Positions 1 through 13,200 are shown, counted from the first letter of the stretch. The stretch: 64,000 nucleotides of DNA from Aporrectodea caliginosa (GCA_020284085.1 JACEVL010000006.1:1598280-1662279), one strand, 5' to 3'. Notes: generated from the letters alone by a model not told the origin. A program made the numbers and translations.

Positions 1-322
1 CCTTCTGTCCAAACTTCCGGATGACCTCATTACTAATCCTGTCTCGTCTGGCCCTCCTCGCTATTCTTCCTAGCCAGCTCATTTCCGCCACTAGAATCCT
101 CCTTTAGTTCTCCTTCCGTAGACACCAACACTCAGATCCATACATTAGTACTAGACTGACAATTGATCTGTACAGTTTTATTTTTGTTCTTGTTGATATG
201 CTGCTCGTCTTCCACATCCTACTCAATCTGCCAAACATCCGCACCTCCTCAAAGGCAGTGCATAACGGCTGCACAGACAAGTCACAAGAAACATTGTCAA
301 ATGAAATTGTGACTATCAGCAA
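1..322 (-). pseudogene. non-LTR retrotransposon RT, C-terminal fragment
   Basis: Read on the minus strand, 104-322 encodes a run including FGRLSRMWKTSSISTRTKIK and YGSECWCLRKEN. This is the stretch just after the RT domain in RTE/Jockey-like LINEs. Past a stop, 1-103 continues with AEMSWLGRI and RRDRISNEVIRK-type residues, the usual next block of the same proteins. The fragment is interrupted by a stop and cut by the window edge, so it is a dead copy. The exact clade is uncertain, but the retroelement assignment is firm. Confidence 0.8.
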
Positions 323-762
323 AGATATGACATCCTAGATTACAGACACCTAGATCTGCTTCCTACTTGTCACAGTTGTCAGCAACTTCAGTTACGACTC
401 GCGTCGAGCTGGCAGATGCTATAGGAAAGATGTTAATAATCACCTTGGGTAAATATAATAATATTCATAATAATTAATTATCAATCTTCATCTTAAATCC
501 AAGCACTGTGTATACCATTCTGTAATTAATGTGCGACTACTCTGTCACCGAAATACAACCTAACAAGTAGTGTTGCCAGCTAATGACAAAGAGTGAAGAC
601 AGTAGAGATATGGTATATAGCACGCAGCTGAGAACCTCTCTTACCAGTTAGAAAAAGTAAATTACAAACTGAGATTTTCTTGTTTGGCTACTTCTTACAA
701 CAAGCTTTGAGAACAATATAGTAAACTACTTGTGAAATATTTACAAAATAGCTTAGCTCTTT

Positions 763-836
763 GTTAACTACAGTACTGTTAACTACAGTACTGTAGTTAA
801 CCCACATTACATGACCCAACTACAGTACTGTAGTTA
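763..836. repeat. repeated 18-bp palindrome AACTACAGT/ACTGTAGTT
   Basis: The perfect palindrome AACTACAGTACTGTAGTT occurs at about 781-798 and again at 819-836. A third, slightly changed copy directly abuts the first on its left. The cluster could extrude as a hairpin or cruciform. No transposon ends were found around it. The rest of 323-1297 shows no gene or clear repeat. Confidence 0.7.
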
Positions 837-1297
837 TAACCACAAGCAGCTCATCGCTCATTATACGATACGTAGTCAGATATATCATATGCATGTAATA
901 AAACCTTGAAATCATACCAGTTCGATGAGCTGCTATGTTTAAATTGGATTGAAGTTGGTTAATGTAGTAAACTCATAAATGGCGTTACAAGAATCAACAA
1001 TAATCCATTTGAACGTGCGCATCAGGATAACAACAGTTTGACAGATCTATTATAGCGAGTGGCGTATATTGCAAATCAGATGCAAATGCTAAAATCAATC
1101 AATCCATCGACATTTATATATCGACCCTTTAATTTATACTCAGAGATGCTCCCAACCCAGGCCAAGCGGGAAAGGGTATTTTAAGCAGCAAATGAAAGTA
1201 AGAGCAGGTAACGTTGGTTTTCAATTGTTATTTCTATTGAAACAAAGTAGTAGGCCTTATTATTATCGTCATAAACCCCAAGAAGATCAATTCCTAG

Positions 1298-1666
1298 TAG
1301 GGGTGGGCAACGATTAAAAATTTTAATCGAAATTAATCGCACGATTAAAATTTTTAACGCATGTCACAATAGACGACAAGTACAAGTACTGTACCGACTC
1401 GGAGTAATTACATTGAATATGCGCTATATAAATGATTGCAGTCAATAAATAAAAAGCACACAATGCTTTTACTACTTATTTTTACTTTTTAGTGTTTACT
1501 TTTAAGTTTAAAGTTTAAACTGAGCGGTTTTATCAAGAATTGTTTTAGCACATTTCTAGAAATAATTGGGCGCAGTGACAATCGCGTTTACTGCGTTAAA
1601 AAATTTAATCGCCTTAATTAATTAACGCATTAATCGCGTTAATAACGCGTTAAATGCCCAGCCCTA
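1298..1666. mobile_element. hAT-type MITE with perfect 8-bp target duplication
   Basis: The element starts TAGGGGTGGGCAACGATTAA and ends with the inverted counterpart (reverse complement TAGGGCTGGGCATTTAA). It is flanked on both sides by ATTCCTAG (1290-1297 and 1667-1674), a perfect 8-bp duplication diagnostic of hAT insertion. The 369-bp body is AT-rich with ATTAATCG-type motifs in inverted order near both ends and no coding capacity, so it is non-autonomous. From 1675 to about 2860 nothing recognisable was seen. Confidence 0.9.
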
Positions 1667-3176
1667 ATTCCTAGTCTATTGTAACAGAAATGATGAAGGA
1701 GACATTTGGAAAATAGAGCTGCAAGTTGTGTAAGTCTATCTTTTTATTAGCATAAAGTAATGTATTGCCAATGTGCTCGAATAGAAATAAGCAATTGAAA
1801 ACAACGCAAAAACGGTTGCCCTGTTGTGTGTACCTAGTCATACCCTAAACGTAAGATCGGATGACGACTGCAACTGATTCCTCACCGTGAGATATTTAGG
1901 GTTAGAGGTCAGGGTCATCAGCCCTCGCAACACCTTAAATTGCCCTACTATACGAAATCAATTTCTGTTCTTACGGTTCTTCAATTTTCAAACACTGTTT
2001 GTGTGGTAACAATTACAAGAAAACAAGGTCGATAAATCAATTGTCTCAACTCCATTCTTCGAAACACTTAACTCCCCTTGTTCTCTCGAATACAAATTGA
2101 ACAATGACGCGTTTGCAAGACATGTACTGTGGCCTACGAACATATATTTTGTTCGACTACTGCTGGTCTGAGTATACTGCACTTCTAACTATTGAAGACC
2201 AGAAAACTGATGGCCATTAGCGCCCAAGCGACATTGATTACCACTTGTTTCAGTGCTTAGTAATAAGTGCGCTTCTAATGGTCATCTGTAGTGCGCTTCT
2301 GAGGGGCCGTGAAGAGGCTCTATACAAATTGCTCAATTACCATTACAGTGCGACCAGCTGGAATTAGATCTTCCAAAGTCCACATGGAAAGTATTAGCCC
2401 ACATTACTTTACATGTGGTGCAGTGCTCCTCACAGATCGTAATCGCTATCAACGTCGCTGATTCGATCAGCCAGACGTGTAGGCGATTGTATAGCGTCAC
2501 TTAAGAAAGTCATTACCGGACGACGTAGCCTCCTAGCGGCGGTCAGTTATGGTAATGGCTTGATGTGTAAGTGGGGCGCCGTGAGAAGCCCCTTATTAGA
2601 TTTCGTCGACTTGCCCGTCTCTCTCTCGCAGTCTCAAATGAAAACCTGATAAGTAATTTTGAACCCGGGGAACAGACTGCCCTGGACCCATCCATTCGTC
2701 CGTCCGTCCGTCTGGCCACTCGGTCTGATCCTCAGGGCCCTTCAGGGGTGGAAGTGACGCGTTAATAGTCAATCTGAATCAGAGCGTTGAGGTGGAATTA
2801 CCACCGGTCACAGTTCTGTCGGACGAACTCGTCTTAGATGAGAATGTCAACTCGTGTTCTGGAGGGAGAGAGAGAGAGAGAGAGAGAGACAGCTTTCGGA
2901 TATAAAACGATTTCGGCGAATGTGTTTCTCGTTCGGCAGTTGGTGGTCGGTGAAGGCTATTAAGTAGAACGACCTCTGCGACTGTCGTAAGCGGACGAAA
3001 CGATCAAGGTGTAGCCAGGTGCACTGGCACCATCTGCATTCATCACGATCCCTAATGACCAACGTGAGCAAGACAGGAAACACCGACAAAGTCGAAACAA
3101 CCATCCAGTTGTTAGATTCATGTCATTCCGTTGGCTGTCTCGTTGGCTGTCTATATTGGTCTGCGCGACTCTCTGT

Positions 3177-3177
3177 C

Positions 3178-3214
<37 letters not shown>

Positions 3215-3425
3215 TTATCTATCTATCATCTATCTATCTATCTATCTATCTCTCTGTCTCTCTCTGTCTGTCTCTGTCTCTGTCTCTCTGTCTCTCTATC
3301 TATCTGTCTCTCTGTCTCTCTATCTATCTGTCTCTCTGTCTCTATCTGTCTATCTGTCTATCTGTCTCTCTGTCTCTTTCTGTCTTTCTGTCTGTCTCTC
3401 TTCCTCTTTCTGTCTCTCTCTGTGT
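3177..3425. repeat. GTCT/ATCT/CTCT microsatellite
   Basis: Imperfect array of GTCT, ATCT and CTCT units. It creates long spurious open frames on both strands (Leu/Ser/Val/Cys-rich on +, Arg/Glu/Asp-rich on -). A shorter (AG)n run lies at 2867-2890. Confidence 0.95.
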
Positions 3426-4103
3426 TCTTTGCCGTCTGCTTGCCTCCTCCATTATTTTGCCGTCTATGTTTTTTTCGTTGCCTTTTTTCGTAACCATTTT
3501 CTTTGCCCCTCTCTCCGTCTCACTCTCTGTCTCTGCCTCTTTCTCTTCTTTGGTCTCCTTGTCACAATCTGGCTTCCACGAGTCCTTATCACTGGTTGTC
3601 TCTCTGTACAAATGTGCCTTTCCTCTTCATTATCATTTATAGCGATCCACACACTTTGGAACTAGACACTCCTTAACAGTCCATCCTTCTCAGCCATGCA
3701 AATATGGCTGATTGACAACAAAGTGAAACGAACGCAATCCGAGTGCTTTCCTTTCCGGAAAATCCCCTGAAACACACGGTTATCTCATAGCTAAGCAATT
3801 TCCTCCGGGTGGCTTTCGAACTATTTCTTATCCGACCTTCCCATTCCTTTGTCTCGATCCATATCTACTATAATTCCATTGCGTTTTATCCCTAACTCTC
3901 TTTCTCCCCTCTCTGACTCTTCCCTTCATTCCCCGTTCTTCCTTTTCCCTTTCCAGCTTCGTCGATTATCTTCTTTTACCATCTCTTCCTGCAATCCCTC
4001 CCTCTCATCCTCCCTCTTCACTGTCTCTCTGCTTTGTCCTCTCTTCCTACATCTACCTCCCACATAAACCATCCCTAGGCCTCTCTATCACTTGCCCTCT
4101 GTT

Positions 4104-4209
<106 letters not shown>

Positions 4210-4437
4210 CGTCTGCCTATGCTTCGAGATTGCAACTGGGCTGGCGGCAGGCGATGAGCGATGACAGGTGGCTCAATTAGACCTGTCCGTCCGCCCGGCC
4301 GTCAGTCGGCGCTTTGGACGGTCCTTGGATCGAGTAGCACCGTGCTCATCAAATATTCAGTGGCCCTTAGGTCGCTAGCGTTACAGACGCCGCCCGTCAG
4401 GACTTGGCAGCCACACGTACGACGCTCGACAAACGTG

Positions 4438-4815
4438 ACCATCATCTCCTCCTTCTCCTCTTCCTTCTCCTCCTTCTCTTGATCCGCTTTCGTCTCCTTC
4501 TTCTCTTCCTCTTCCTCTTCCTATTCCTTTTCCCTTCAATCTCCCCGTTTTCCTCCGCCTCTGCTTCGTCTTCTTTCTATATATATCTCTTCTTACTCCT
4601 CTTTTTCCTAATCCTCCGTCTTTTCGTCCTCCTTTTCCTCCTCTTCCTTCTCTTTCTTTTCTTCCTCTTTTTTCTTCTTCTCTGCCTCTTCTTCTGTTTC
4701 TTCTTCCCCTTACTTTCTTTCCTTCTCTTCCCTCTTCACTTTCTCATCTTCTTGAGCTCCTTTCTTGTCGTCCTTCGACTCCTCCTCTCTTTGTCTTTCT
4801 TCTTTTCTCCTCTTT
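4438..4815. repeat. polypyrimidine CCTT-rich tract
   Basis: Degenerate (TCC/TTC/CTT)n tract almost free of purines on the + strand. It leads into the ATTC repeat tail of the LINE fragment that follows. Confidence 0.85.
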
Positions 4816-5123
4816 CAATCATTCATTCATTCATTCATTCACGAGATTTATATAGCACCTCTTCAAGGGAACTACTCAGAGGTGCTCCCGACTCCAGCAC
4901 GGCCAAAAAGAACAGTTTTCAGGTTAATGTAGAATAAGTCAGAGAGCATTCTGGGAAGCAGGCGCAGTTCCAGGGGCAGCCCATTCCAGACGGTCGGGCC
5001 CACCACTGAGAAAGCACGATTTTTCATAGTAGCTGTGCGGGCAAACGGGACTTTTAGCACCCCCTCCCAGAGGAGCGAAGGGACTACCCTGGGCGCCCGA
5101 TACTGGACGACAGAGGTCTTCAC
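4816..5123 (-). pseudogene. L2/CR1-like LINE 3' end (copy A)
   Basis: On the minus strand 4872-5123 encodes a C-terminal LINE ORF2 fragment with the blocks KNRAFSVVGPTVWNGLPLEL and NLKTVLFGRAGVGSTSE before a stop. RAF-V--P-LWN-LP is the conserved tail of CR1/L2-type proteins. The 3' UTR follows (minus strand) with AGTAGTTCCCTTGAAG and a TATATAAAT stretch, ending in a (GAAT)n tail at 4816-4840. The copy is 5'-truncated. Related ends occur at about 9095, 19612, 21770, 22287 and 45505, so this is the most frequent LINE family here. Confidence 0.85.
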
Positions 5124-6024
5124 TTTTTTCTATCTACTGCCAGAGGCGGATCTACTATGAAACTAATGAAGCTTCAGGGCCCCAGTCCCCAGAAGCGACT
5201 CAGACTATAGACTACAGTAGAGCACAATGCACATAGTTTAAAAATAGTGGGTCTACCGTCTATCTCGCGTTCGATGCCTGGAGTCTAAGTCACAACGTAT
5301 ACACTGTATGTAGGAATTTTTATGCCTATTGTCTATGGAACACGATATTGCCAGGAAGCTCTCATTTCACGAAACTGTACGCCAATATATTGCTAGAATA
5401 ACCCAGAAAAGATTATTCTGTAAAAATGTGCTTCATGTATGATGTAATATGTACTCTCATAAGTGTCTTCCGCGTCTAGTTTGCGAAGGGCAAAACATAT
5501 AGGTTCTCCTCTGTCTACTGCTCTTTTCCGTCACGAGTTTCAATTTTTTCCCTCCTTTATGTACTTTACCAGCATTTTAAAGGCCATTTTAACTTTAAAT
5601 CTTTGGGTAACTTTCGCCGAAATCGGTTTGGGACAACTCAGTTGTGTGTTCGTCACCATTTAGGTCTAATAAAAGAATGTGGGGTCCGCTGTTGCAATAA
5701 ATCCTCCTTTTCCTTGTCACTCTCTTCCTTCATTTTCTTCATGATCCTTCCTTCTTTCTTCTTGCTCTCATTCTCCTTTTACTCTTGGTTGTCACTTTCC
5801 CTTCTTTTTCTAATATAAGCTGTTTTTCCACGTATTCCCTTGGCTCAATGTTTTCTACTTCTAGTGCAATTTTGTAGTTCAATTTCTGATTCTCTCTGAC
5901 ACCCTTCTGTCCTTCATTTCCCTTTTGATTCAACGTTCTTTTCTGTTTATGTTTTCATCTAATTGTTCTACTTATTTGTCTATTTTTAGTTTTTCTTATT
6001 ATTAAGTTTTCAAAGCCTATTTCT

Positions 6025-6795
6025 TAGGAACCTGCGAAGCATCGATATTCGATTCGAAAACGAAACGAGCGGCGGTATTCGATGCGATTCGATAATGACT
6101 TCAATATTAAAAAACAATAATTATTAGCCCTTGACGTAATTTGTTGTAAACTCATTGTTTTTATTGTTTACTATGCGTGGATTTGTTGTTGAACGTGACA
6201 ACAATTCGTGGCAGTACTTGACGGAGAACAAGAAGATGATTCCACTGTTGTCGAGTGTTGCTCGTGATTTGCATGCCATTCAAGCTACAAACTGTTCGTC
6301 AGAGAGAGTTAATTCATTTGGAGGACAGAGACCTAATGACAGACTTGCGGCTTGCGCTGCCATCTTTCTAAAACAAAATGGAGAAACTTTGATTTGGGCA
6401 CGACATAACATTTTGTTATTTTCGACATTGTGTAGGCCGAAGAGGTTTCGTGAATTAGTGAAAGAGTGATATAGCTTTTAAGTGAATGACTAAATTTAAT
6501 GAACACGTAACCAGAACAGATCTGGTTTAAACTTTTAAAAACCTATTTGAGTTATTTCAAGTCTGTTAATCAACTTAATTTTTAAATTGATTTTAAACTG
6601 CAGAAAAGTTATTAAGCTATACATTGATACACTGACAACTGTGTTTCTGTGGTACGTCTGTGCTATCAAGTACACACTACAATGACTACATGAATATCAA
6701 ACTGGTATCCGCTTATGAGATTCGAGATTCGATTCGAATTCGAACTTTTACCCACGATTCGATTCGACTGAAAATTTGTGATTCGCAGGTCCCTA
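6025..6795 (+). mobile_element. hAT transposon relic with TIRs and near-perfect TSD
   Basis: Left end TAGGAACCTGCGAAGC and right end (reverse complement) TAGGGACCTGCGAATC form terminal inverted repeats. Both are followed inward by ATTCGATTCGA-type subterminal repeats. The flanks are CTATTTCT (6017-6024) and CAATTTCT (6796-6803), which match at 7 of 8 bases as expected for an old hAT insertion. The interior carries a piece of transposase (see 6155-6469). Confidence 0.88.
6155..6469 (+). pseudogene. hAT transposase C-terminal dimerisation fragment
   Basis: The frame reads PLLSSVARDLHAIQATNCSS, then ERVNSFGG, and later AAIFLKQNGE. This matches the hAT C-terminal dimerisation region, where PxLxxxAxxxLxxxATSxxSER is the hallmark. 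Only about 100 residues remain. The catalytic core is absent, and the downstream part (LIWARHN...) ends in a stop within the element. It lies between terminal inverted repeats and is therefore a remnant of the original transposase gene. Confidence 0.8.
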
Positions 6796-7462
6796 CAATT
6801 TCTTCTTAACAATCCAGCATCGATTCTCCGAAGTGGTGCATTTTCAAGTCTGCAGAGCAAACAAAGTTGTGGAGGTTTTGGAAACAATTCACGTTTCGTG
6901 GATTTAAACCAGCGGATGTATTCAGTAACGAATATTGATTGATTGATACATACAGTACATTGCGTATATATACGAGACTTATTGTTTCAAAATGCTTTCA
7001 CATTGTTTTGTCATTGCCAGTCATACATGTAGTTTAACAGATGCATACATATAATATTGAACGTTACTTAGAGAATGCTGCATTGATTAATGGTTTACGA
7101 ATAACGCGTGCATGCAGCCGGACTGTTCATCAGGAACGTATAAGATCACATCACATGATATGGCTCAACTGATACTACTGCAGTTCCATTAATATACTAA
7201 TGCAGAATCGTTTGCAGCATCTTCCAATGCCAGGAACACATTCCTTTGTCATTGGCGCCGTCGTCTTGAACATTTGCCATTGTTAGGGCGACGTAAAATG
7301 GAGTAATGTGCTATTGTTCGAATGGTGCTATATCTCAGCCGACAGATGATCACAGATCTAATGACGCGAAGACACGAAATACACACGAAACGAAAACTTA
7401 CAGGCAAAGAGACAGGCAAAAGTACATGTAATACTTTTATTATTATGTGTGTTTGCACGAAT

Positions 7463-7808
7463 GCATGTATGTATGTATGTATGTATGTATGTATGCATGT
7501 ATGTATGCATGTATGTATGTATGTATGTATGTATGTATGTATGTATGTATGTATGTATGTATGTATGTATGTATGTATGTATGTATGTATGCATGTATGC
7601 ATGAATGTATGTATGTATGAATGTATGTATGTATGCCATGTATGCATGCATGTATGTATGCATGTATGCATGTATGTATGTATGTATGTATGTATGTATG
7701 TATGTATGTATGTACGTATGTACGTATATACGTATGTTCGTATGTACGTATGTACGCATGTATGTATGTATGTATGTATGTATGTATGTATGTATGTATG
7801 TATGTATG
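7463..7808. repeat. (TATG)n array
   Basis: About 345 bases of TATG units with occasional GCATG and TACG variants. It produces Met-Tyr-Val-Cys and Ile-His-Thr pseudo-ORFs in every frame. Confidence 0.97.
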
Positions 7809-8032
7809 CGGAGAGAAAAGAGATAGGCATAGACAGATGGAACGATGGAGTGAATAGATCGGCAGATATCCCTATATACTATAGCGCAACTCAAATCCTC
7901 TGCTATTATTATCGATTGTTTATCTGCGTATTATTGGTTCGTTCCGGATTCGACATCACGTCCCTCTCTCTGCTCGTGCTTCTGTCGCTCCGTCCGGATA
8001 ATGTCTGTTTACCAATTGCCGGGACGGCCACT

Positions 8033-8080
8033 ACCACCACCACCACCACCACCACCACCACTACCACTACCACCACCACG
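8033..8080. repeat. (ACC)n trinucleotide array
   Basis: CCACTACCACCACCACC-type run. An open frame on the minus strand (8009-8371) passes through it as poly-Gly, with no family I recognise. A Pyr-rich CCGT/GTCC tract follows at about 8520-8760. Confidence 0.85.
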
Positions 8081-8943
8081 TGCCGCTGCAAAGACATTCT
8101 GCATCGCATTCGTAGGCGCCATGTTCGGCGCACCGCTGGATTTCTGTCGAAATGTAAGTGGATGGGAAGTCCCTAGACAGAAATCCCTAGCACATCCCAC
8201 GGTTGAATGGCATTCGATGCTCAATCTACGGATATTTTTATATTCTAAGCAGTAGGCCATCATTTGGGCAACAAGTTGCGCATCGAGTTGCCGATCGTTT
8301 GCTACTGCATAGAAGTCCATAGACTTTCTGATATTACAGAAGAACGTGCGTGGCAGGCGGAAGGCAGGCATGAAGAAGGAGAAGGAAGGGAAGGGAGGAG
8401 GAGGAGATAAGAGGAGGGATGCGGTCTACTGGCCAATGTGTGTCTTCCTATTGACTTAATAATGAGCGGTCAGAGACAAACGATGACGATATATACCGCG
8501 GCCTATACCGTCCCTTCTCTCATCCATCCTTCTGTTTTGTCTTCCTGCCTGTCCGTCCGTCCGTCCGTCCCTCTCTCCGTTCTTCTATCTATCATTCTAT
8601 CCGTCCGTCCGTCAGTCCTTTTGTCCTTATAGTGTTTTTCTCTTCGTCCTCCCATTCCTCCCGTCCTCCCTCCGTCCATCCGTTATTTCTTATGTCTTTC
8701 CTTCGGTCCCTTAGTCCGTCCATTTGTCTGCCCGTGTTTCTGTCTGTCTGTCTCTTCCTTTGTCTATTTTATTTCCATGTGTATATAAGAACAATAGCAG
8801 ATGGAATTTTCTCTTTTTCTGTACCGATTTAGTTGTTGGAGCTCATCCAGCCGTTCCCGAGTCTTTGTCATTGTGCGTGTCCCTGCATGTCCAGGTTGGC
8901 GAATATTGATGCATGTGTGGGGGTAGATGGGTACGTTTGTGTG

Positions 8944-9069
<126 letters not shown>

Positions 9070-9077
9070 ATGTCTGG

Positions 9078-9547
9078 GTTCATTCATTCATTCATTTCAA
9101 GACTTCATATAGCGTCCCTTCAAGAAGCCTACTCAGAAGAGCTCCTATATAGTCCAACCACGGTGATACAAATAAGTCTGAAGGAGCCTGTAGAGTGTAG
9201 AACGTTGAGGAATCATCCCCAGGTAACAGGCGTATCTCCAACGGGAGACCATTCCAGGCAGAATGATATACTACAACTGAGAAAGCACGACGCTGAAAGC
9301 CTGTGGTTCTACCACGAGGGACCAAAAGCTGCCCGCTAGAGGCAGAGCGAATTGCTCTGCGAGCTAGCGCAACAGATACAAGACAACAGAGCTCACGTAG
9401 ATAGGCCGGAGCATAGATAAGAAGGCAAAGCCAAACCAGCGCAGCGATTCTGCACTCGATGGGCAGCGAGTCAGGGAGCCAGTGTATGATTGGTATGTTG
9501 ATACAGTATGTGGCGTTGTGCGTATACGCTTTGGCAGGCCCATTCAC
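9078..9547 (-). pseudogene. L2/CR1-like LINE ORF2 C-terminus and 3' end (copy B)
   Basis: On the minus strand the frame from 9547 reads IIHWLPDSLPIECRIAALVW, then IYAPAYLRELC, SGQLLVPRGRT, RRAFSVVVYHSAWNGLPLEI and ends YEVLK. Order and spacing match the ORF2 tail of L2/CR1-type LINEs (LHWLPV-RI-FK, then LAPxYL, then RAF-VA-P-LWN-LP). It ends towards 9078 in an (ATTC)n tail. This is the longest copy of the family shared with 4816-5123. From 9548 to 10440 nothing recognisable was seen. Confidence 0.85.
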
Positions 9548-10447
9548 GTGGGGCCCACGGTTTCTTATGCCCCAGCCTCAGCTGTTGTGTGACCTCGGAA
9601 TTTGATAGGCGCAATCTTCATAAAAAATCTTTGCAATAATCGCTTAACTTTACAACAGCATTAATGCCTTCTGACAGATGCTACGCTGCTGCGGTTTTAG
9701 TATGGCTCGCAGACACAACTATATTCTAGACACGCTTCTTTTCTTATGGGCCATGAACATATATCCCCAGTGACCGACACAATTTTAAAAACATGGCCTC
9801 TGGCAGTCTCCAGCTGATCGGATCGGGTCTTATGCTATGCAGTCTCTGTTTCGTTTCTCTGAAGCAGGTGATACGTAACTTTACGATTAAGTTCACAGTT
9901 GCAATTACAAATATGAGACACTAAATATTTGCCCGTCCTAAGACGGTGATGCATTCAAGTTTTGAAAACAATGCTGCCATTTACTGAATCGATGAGTTAA
10001 CCATATTTTCAGTTTAAGTTACATGAAACTATTTATTACAAAACGGCAATTCAATTTTAATAACGCGTCTTTCAAATTGTCACTTTCAGTTACATGAAAC
10101 TATTTACAAAACGGTAATAAACCAATTAAAACCATATAAATTAGAAAATAATTGCTTCGATGAGGGTTAAATGTACTGAGGAACAAAAGAAACAGCTCTC
10201 TTATTATTCGGCGATGCAAAATCGATCAATTCAATCCCAAATAATCTTGCGTTTTGTGATACTGGCCGGCCACGCCGGAGTCGAGCGCCGTCTAACGGTG
10301 TCGTACTGGCTGGCAACGCCAGACTCGGGGCGTCCCTTAGCGGTGTCTGGTGCTGACCGACTACGAGGGACTTGAGCGGTCGTGGTGCGTAACAGGAATG
10401 TTGAAAAATGACAACACACAGACAAACAGACATTTCTCTTCTTCTTC

Positions 10448-10623
<176 letters not shown>

Positions 10624-10924
10624 AAGAAACTTACTATTATTAAAATGTCGCAAACGGGGGGCTGTAATCAACGTGCCTGGCTGTAAGACACAGTAGCGGA
10701 TAGTTGTGTAATTATCAGCCAAGTCAAGTCTATTGTCAAAGGTTATATACCGGTTACTAGGGTGGGGCTGTGTAAGTGGATGGAGGGACCAGATGCAGAG
10801 TCGGTCATCAAGGGCGGCTTTGTTGCTCCAAAGTTCTCGAAATTATGACCGAGTCCCCAGCGACCAATTCAGACTCGCCTGCACCAAATGCGACCACCAC
10901 TGCATTAGTTCTAGTTCATCCGAT

Positions 10925-11300
10925 AACCTCTGTTTCTCTCTCTATCTCTGTCATTTTGTCTCTCTGTATCTTTGTTTCTGTCTGTCTCTATATCTCTGTC
11001 TCTCAGTATTTCTGACTCTCTTATATGTCTCTATGTCTCAGTCTCCTTGTATCACTGTCTCTATTTTTCTGTCTCTGTCTCTCTGTATCTATGTCTTTCT
11101 GTCTCTCTGTATTTGTCTCTCTGCACCTCTGTCTCTGTCTCTGTATATATGTATCTGTATCTCTGTTTAACTATGTTTCTCAATATTTCTGACTCTCTCT
11201 GTTTCGATGTCTGTCTCTTTGTATATCTGTCTGTCTGTCTGTCTGTCTCTGTCTGTGTGTGTGTCTGTCTGTCTCTCTCAATATATATATATATATATAT
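10925..11300. repeat. CTCT/CTGT/TATC degenerate microsatellite ending in (AT)n
   Basis: Imperfect pyrimidine-rich tetranucleotide repeats, then a short (AT)n at 11281-11300. Further TATA-rich sequence lies at 11668-11830. Confidence 0.85.
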
Positions 11301-11949
11301 TCTTTCCTCCGTTGCTTCCAGCTGCCTTCCCTCCCTTTCTCTTTGTCTTTTCTCAGCAGTCGCTCTTGCACTCTCCCACTTCTCTCTCTCTCCATGCCTC
11401 ACACAATGTTACGCAATTCTGTATGCCTGGCTTTGTGTGCGTGTCGCTAAATATCTGTTTGTCTGTCACTGTCTGTATAACTGTCTGTTAGTTTATCTGG
11501 CTGTCATTTGCGTTCTTCTGTCTTTGTTTGTTTTCTCCCTCGTATTTCTCTCTTGCATTTGTGCAACTGGGCGTTTATTTAGCGTCTTTTAAGAATCCAT
11601 CAAAGCGTTGTCCTTCTCTGCCAATCTATATGATTCACTGACTAAATACTCGAGCGCGCAGATACAAATACATATATATATATATATATATACATACATA
11701 AACGTACATAGCTATATATATCGTCATGTATTTATATATGGCCTATATATAAAAGTATATAACAATATACATAACGATATATATAAGGACATGATGATAT
11801 ATACAAGCACGTAATCATATATAAGCATATTACACATCGGTCGTTAAATATTATAATAATCGTCTGAGTCAAGAGACAGTTTGTCAGTTGCAGAAGCACT
11901 TGCGCAAGTATTCTTCAACAAAGCTTGATGCTCTTTCTGTCCTTCATTC

Positions 11950-12322
11950 CGTCTTTCATTCTATCCCTCCTCCTCACTCTTCTTCTTCTCCTCCTCCTCT
12001 TCATCCTCCTCCGCCTCCTTCTCCTCCTCCTTCTCTTCCTCCTCCTCTTCCTCCTCCTCCTCCTCCTCCTCTTCCTCTTCCTCCTTTTCCTCCTCCTCTT
12101 CCTCCTCCTCTTCATCCTTCTCCTCCTCCTCCTCTTCATCCTTCTCCTCCTCCTCCACCTCTTCATCCTCCTTTTCCTCTTCCTCCACCACCTCCTCCTC
12201 TTCATCCTCCTCCTCTTCCTCCTCCTCCTCCTTCTCCTCCTTCTCTTCCTCCTCCTCTTCCTCCTCCTCCTCCTCCTTCTCCTCCTCTTCCTCCTCCTCC
12301 TCGTCCTCCTCCTCCTCGCTAT
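11950..12322. repeat. (TCC)n polypyrimidine tract, about 370 bases
   Basis: Nearly purine-free run of CCT/TTC/CTC triplets. It yields spurious poly-Leu, poly-Pro, poly-Glu and poly-Arg frames and is a candidate for triplex (H-DNA) formation. From 12323 to 13080 only AT-rich sequence was seen. Confidence 0.95.
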
Positions 12323-13087
12323 CGATGTGCACGGAGTGACTGGCAGAATAGACAAAAGATAATAATATGCATCCACGCACAATGTCCAATGCATGAATGC
12401 GTCGACTTCAACATTGACATCCTTTTCACATAATGCCTATCTATTCACCTGTTCACAGATGCCTACCTATTCAATCAAGAATGCCTGTGTATTCGTTGTT
12501 TGCCTACATATTCACAGCTGCCTGCTGAAGTTTGTACTATAGAACAAAAGGTTGGAACCTGCTTTGAAGGAAGAACTTTACACATGCAGTAAAACAAATC
12601 GTTCCGTCCATGCTTAGTTGCTTACAAATTATTCATGCAGATGTGCACTATTTCGTCTAGCTCTAGTAGCTAGTAGACTCTATAGTAGTGGAGCCTAATC
12701 CATGATCCATTTTAAGTCATATTTATATTTTGCAGTAGACACTAGCTCGTCAAATATTGCAGTATATAGGCCAATATTTAGAGAATTATGTCAATGTATA
12801 TAATGTTTGTATAATATATGATATATACAATTATACATATATATATAATGGTGAATATATATTCAATGTTATTATATGACAAGAACAAAAAAGAACGCAG
12901 AAAATTAACCGACTTAATGTAAAAAATTCATATCAGATGAAGTATTAACGGCAATACAAGCCAAGACTTGTTGAAATCTATTACTGGTCATTTATTCGCA
13001 ACAGCGGCTCACATGTCACCCGAGTTCACAATGTCGGCGAAACGATTAAATATGCAATAGACACCAACGGGGGCTTTCAATATTGCG

Positions 13088-13095
13088 AAGATGAC

Positions 13096-13185
<90 letters not shown>

Positions 13186-13200
13186 ACATGATGATGATGC
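13088..13200. repeat. (GAT)n trinucleotide array
   Basis: About 100 bases of GAT followed by (AT)n at 13234-13262, just before the SINE. A second short GAT run lies at 13526-13550. Confidence 0.96.

Noticed and set aside
7249..7894. Long open frames in TATG repeats (Met-Tyr-Val-Cys and Ile-His-Thr proteins)
   Set aside because: All six frames stay open because the repeat lacks stops. There is no complex sequence, so no gene is claimed.
8009..8371. 120-residue minus-strand frame through the ACC repeat
   Set aside because: Half is poly-Gly from the microsatellite, and the remainder matches no family I recognise. Not enough to call a gene.
11888..12433. Four overlapping poly-Pro/Leu/Arg/Glu frames
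   Set aside because: Translation of one polypyrimidine tract in different frames.
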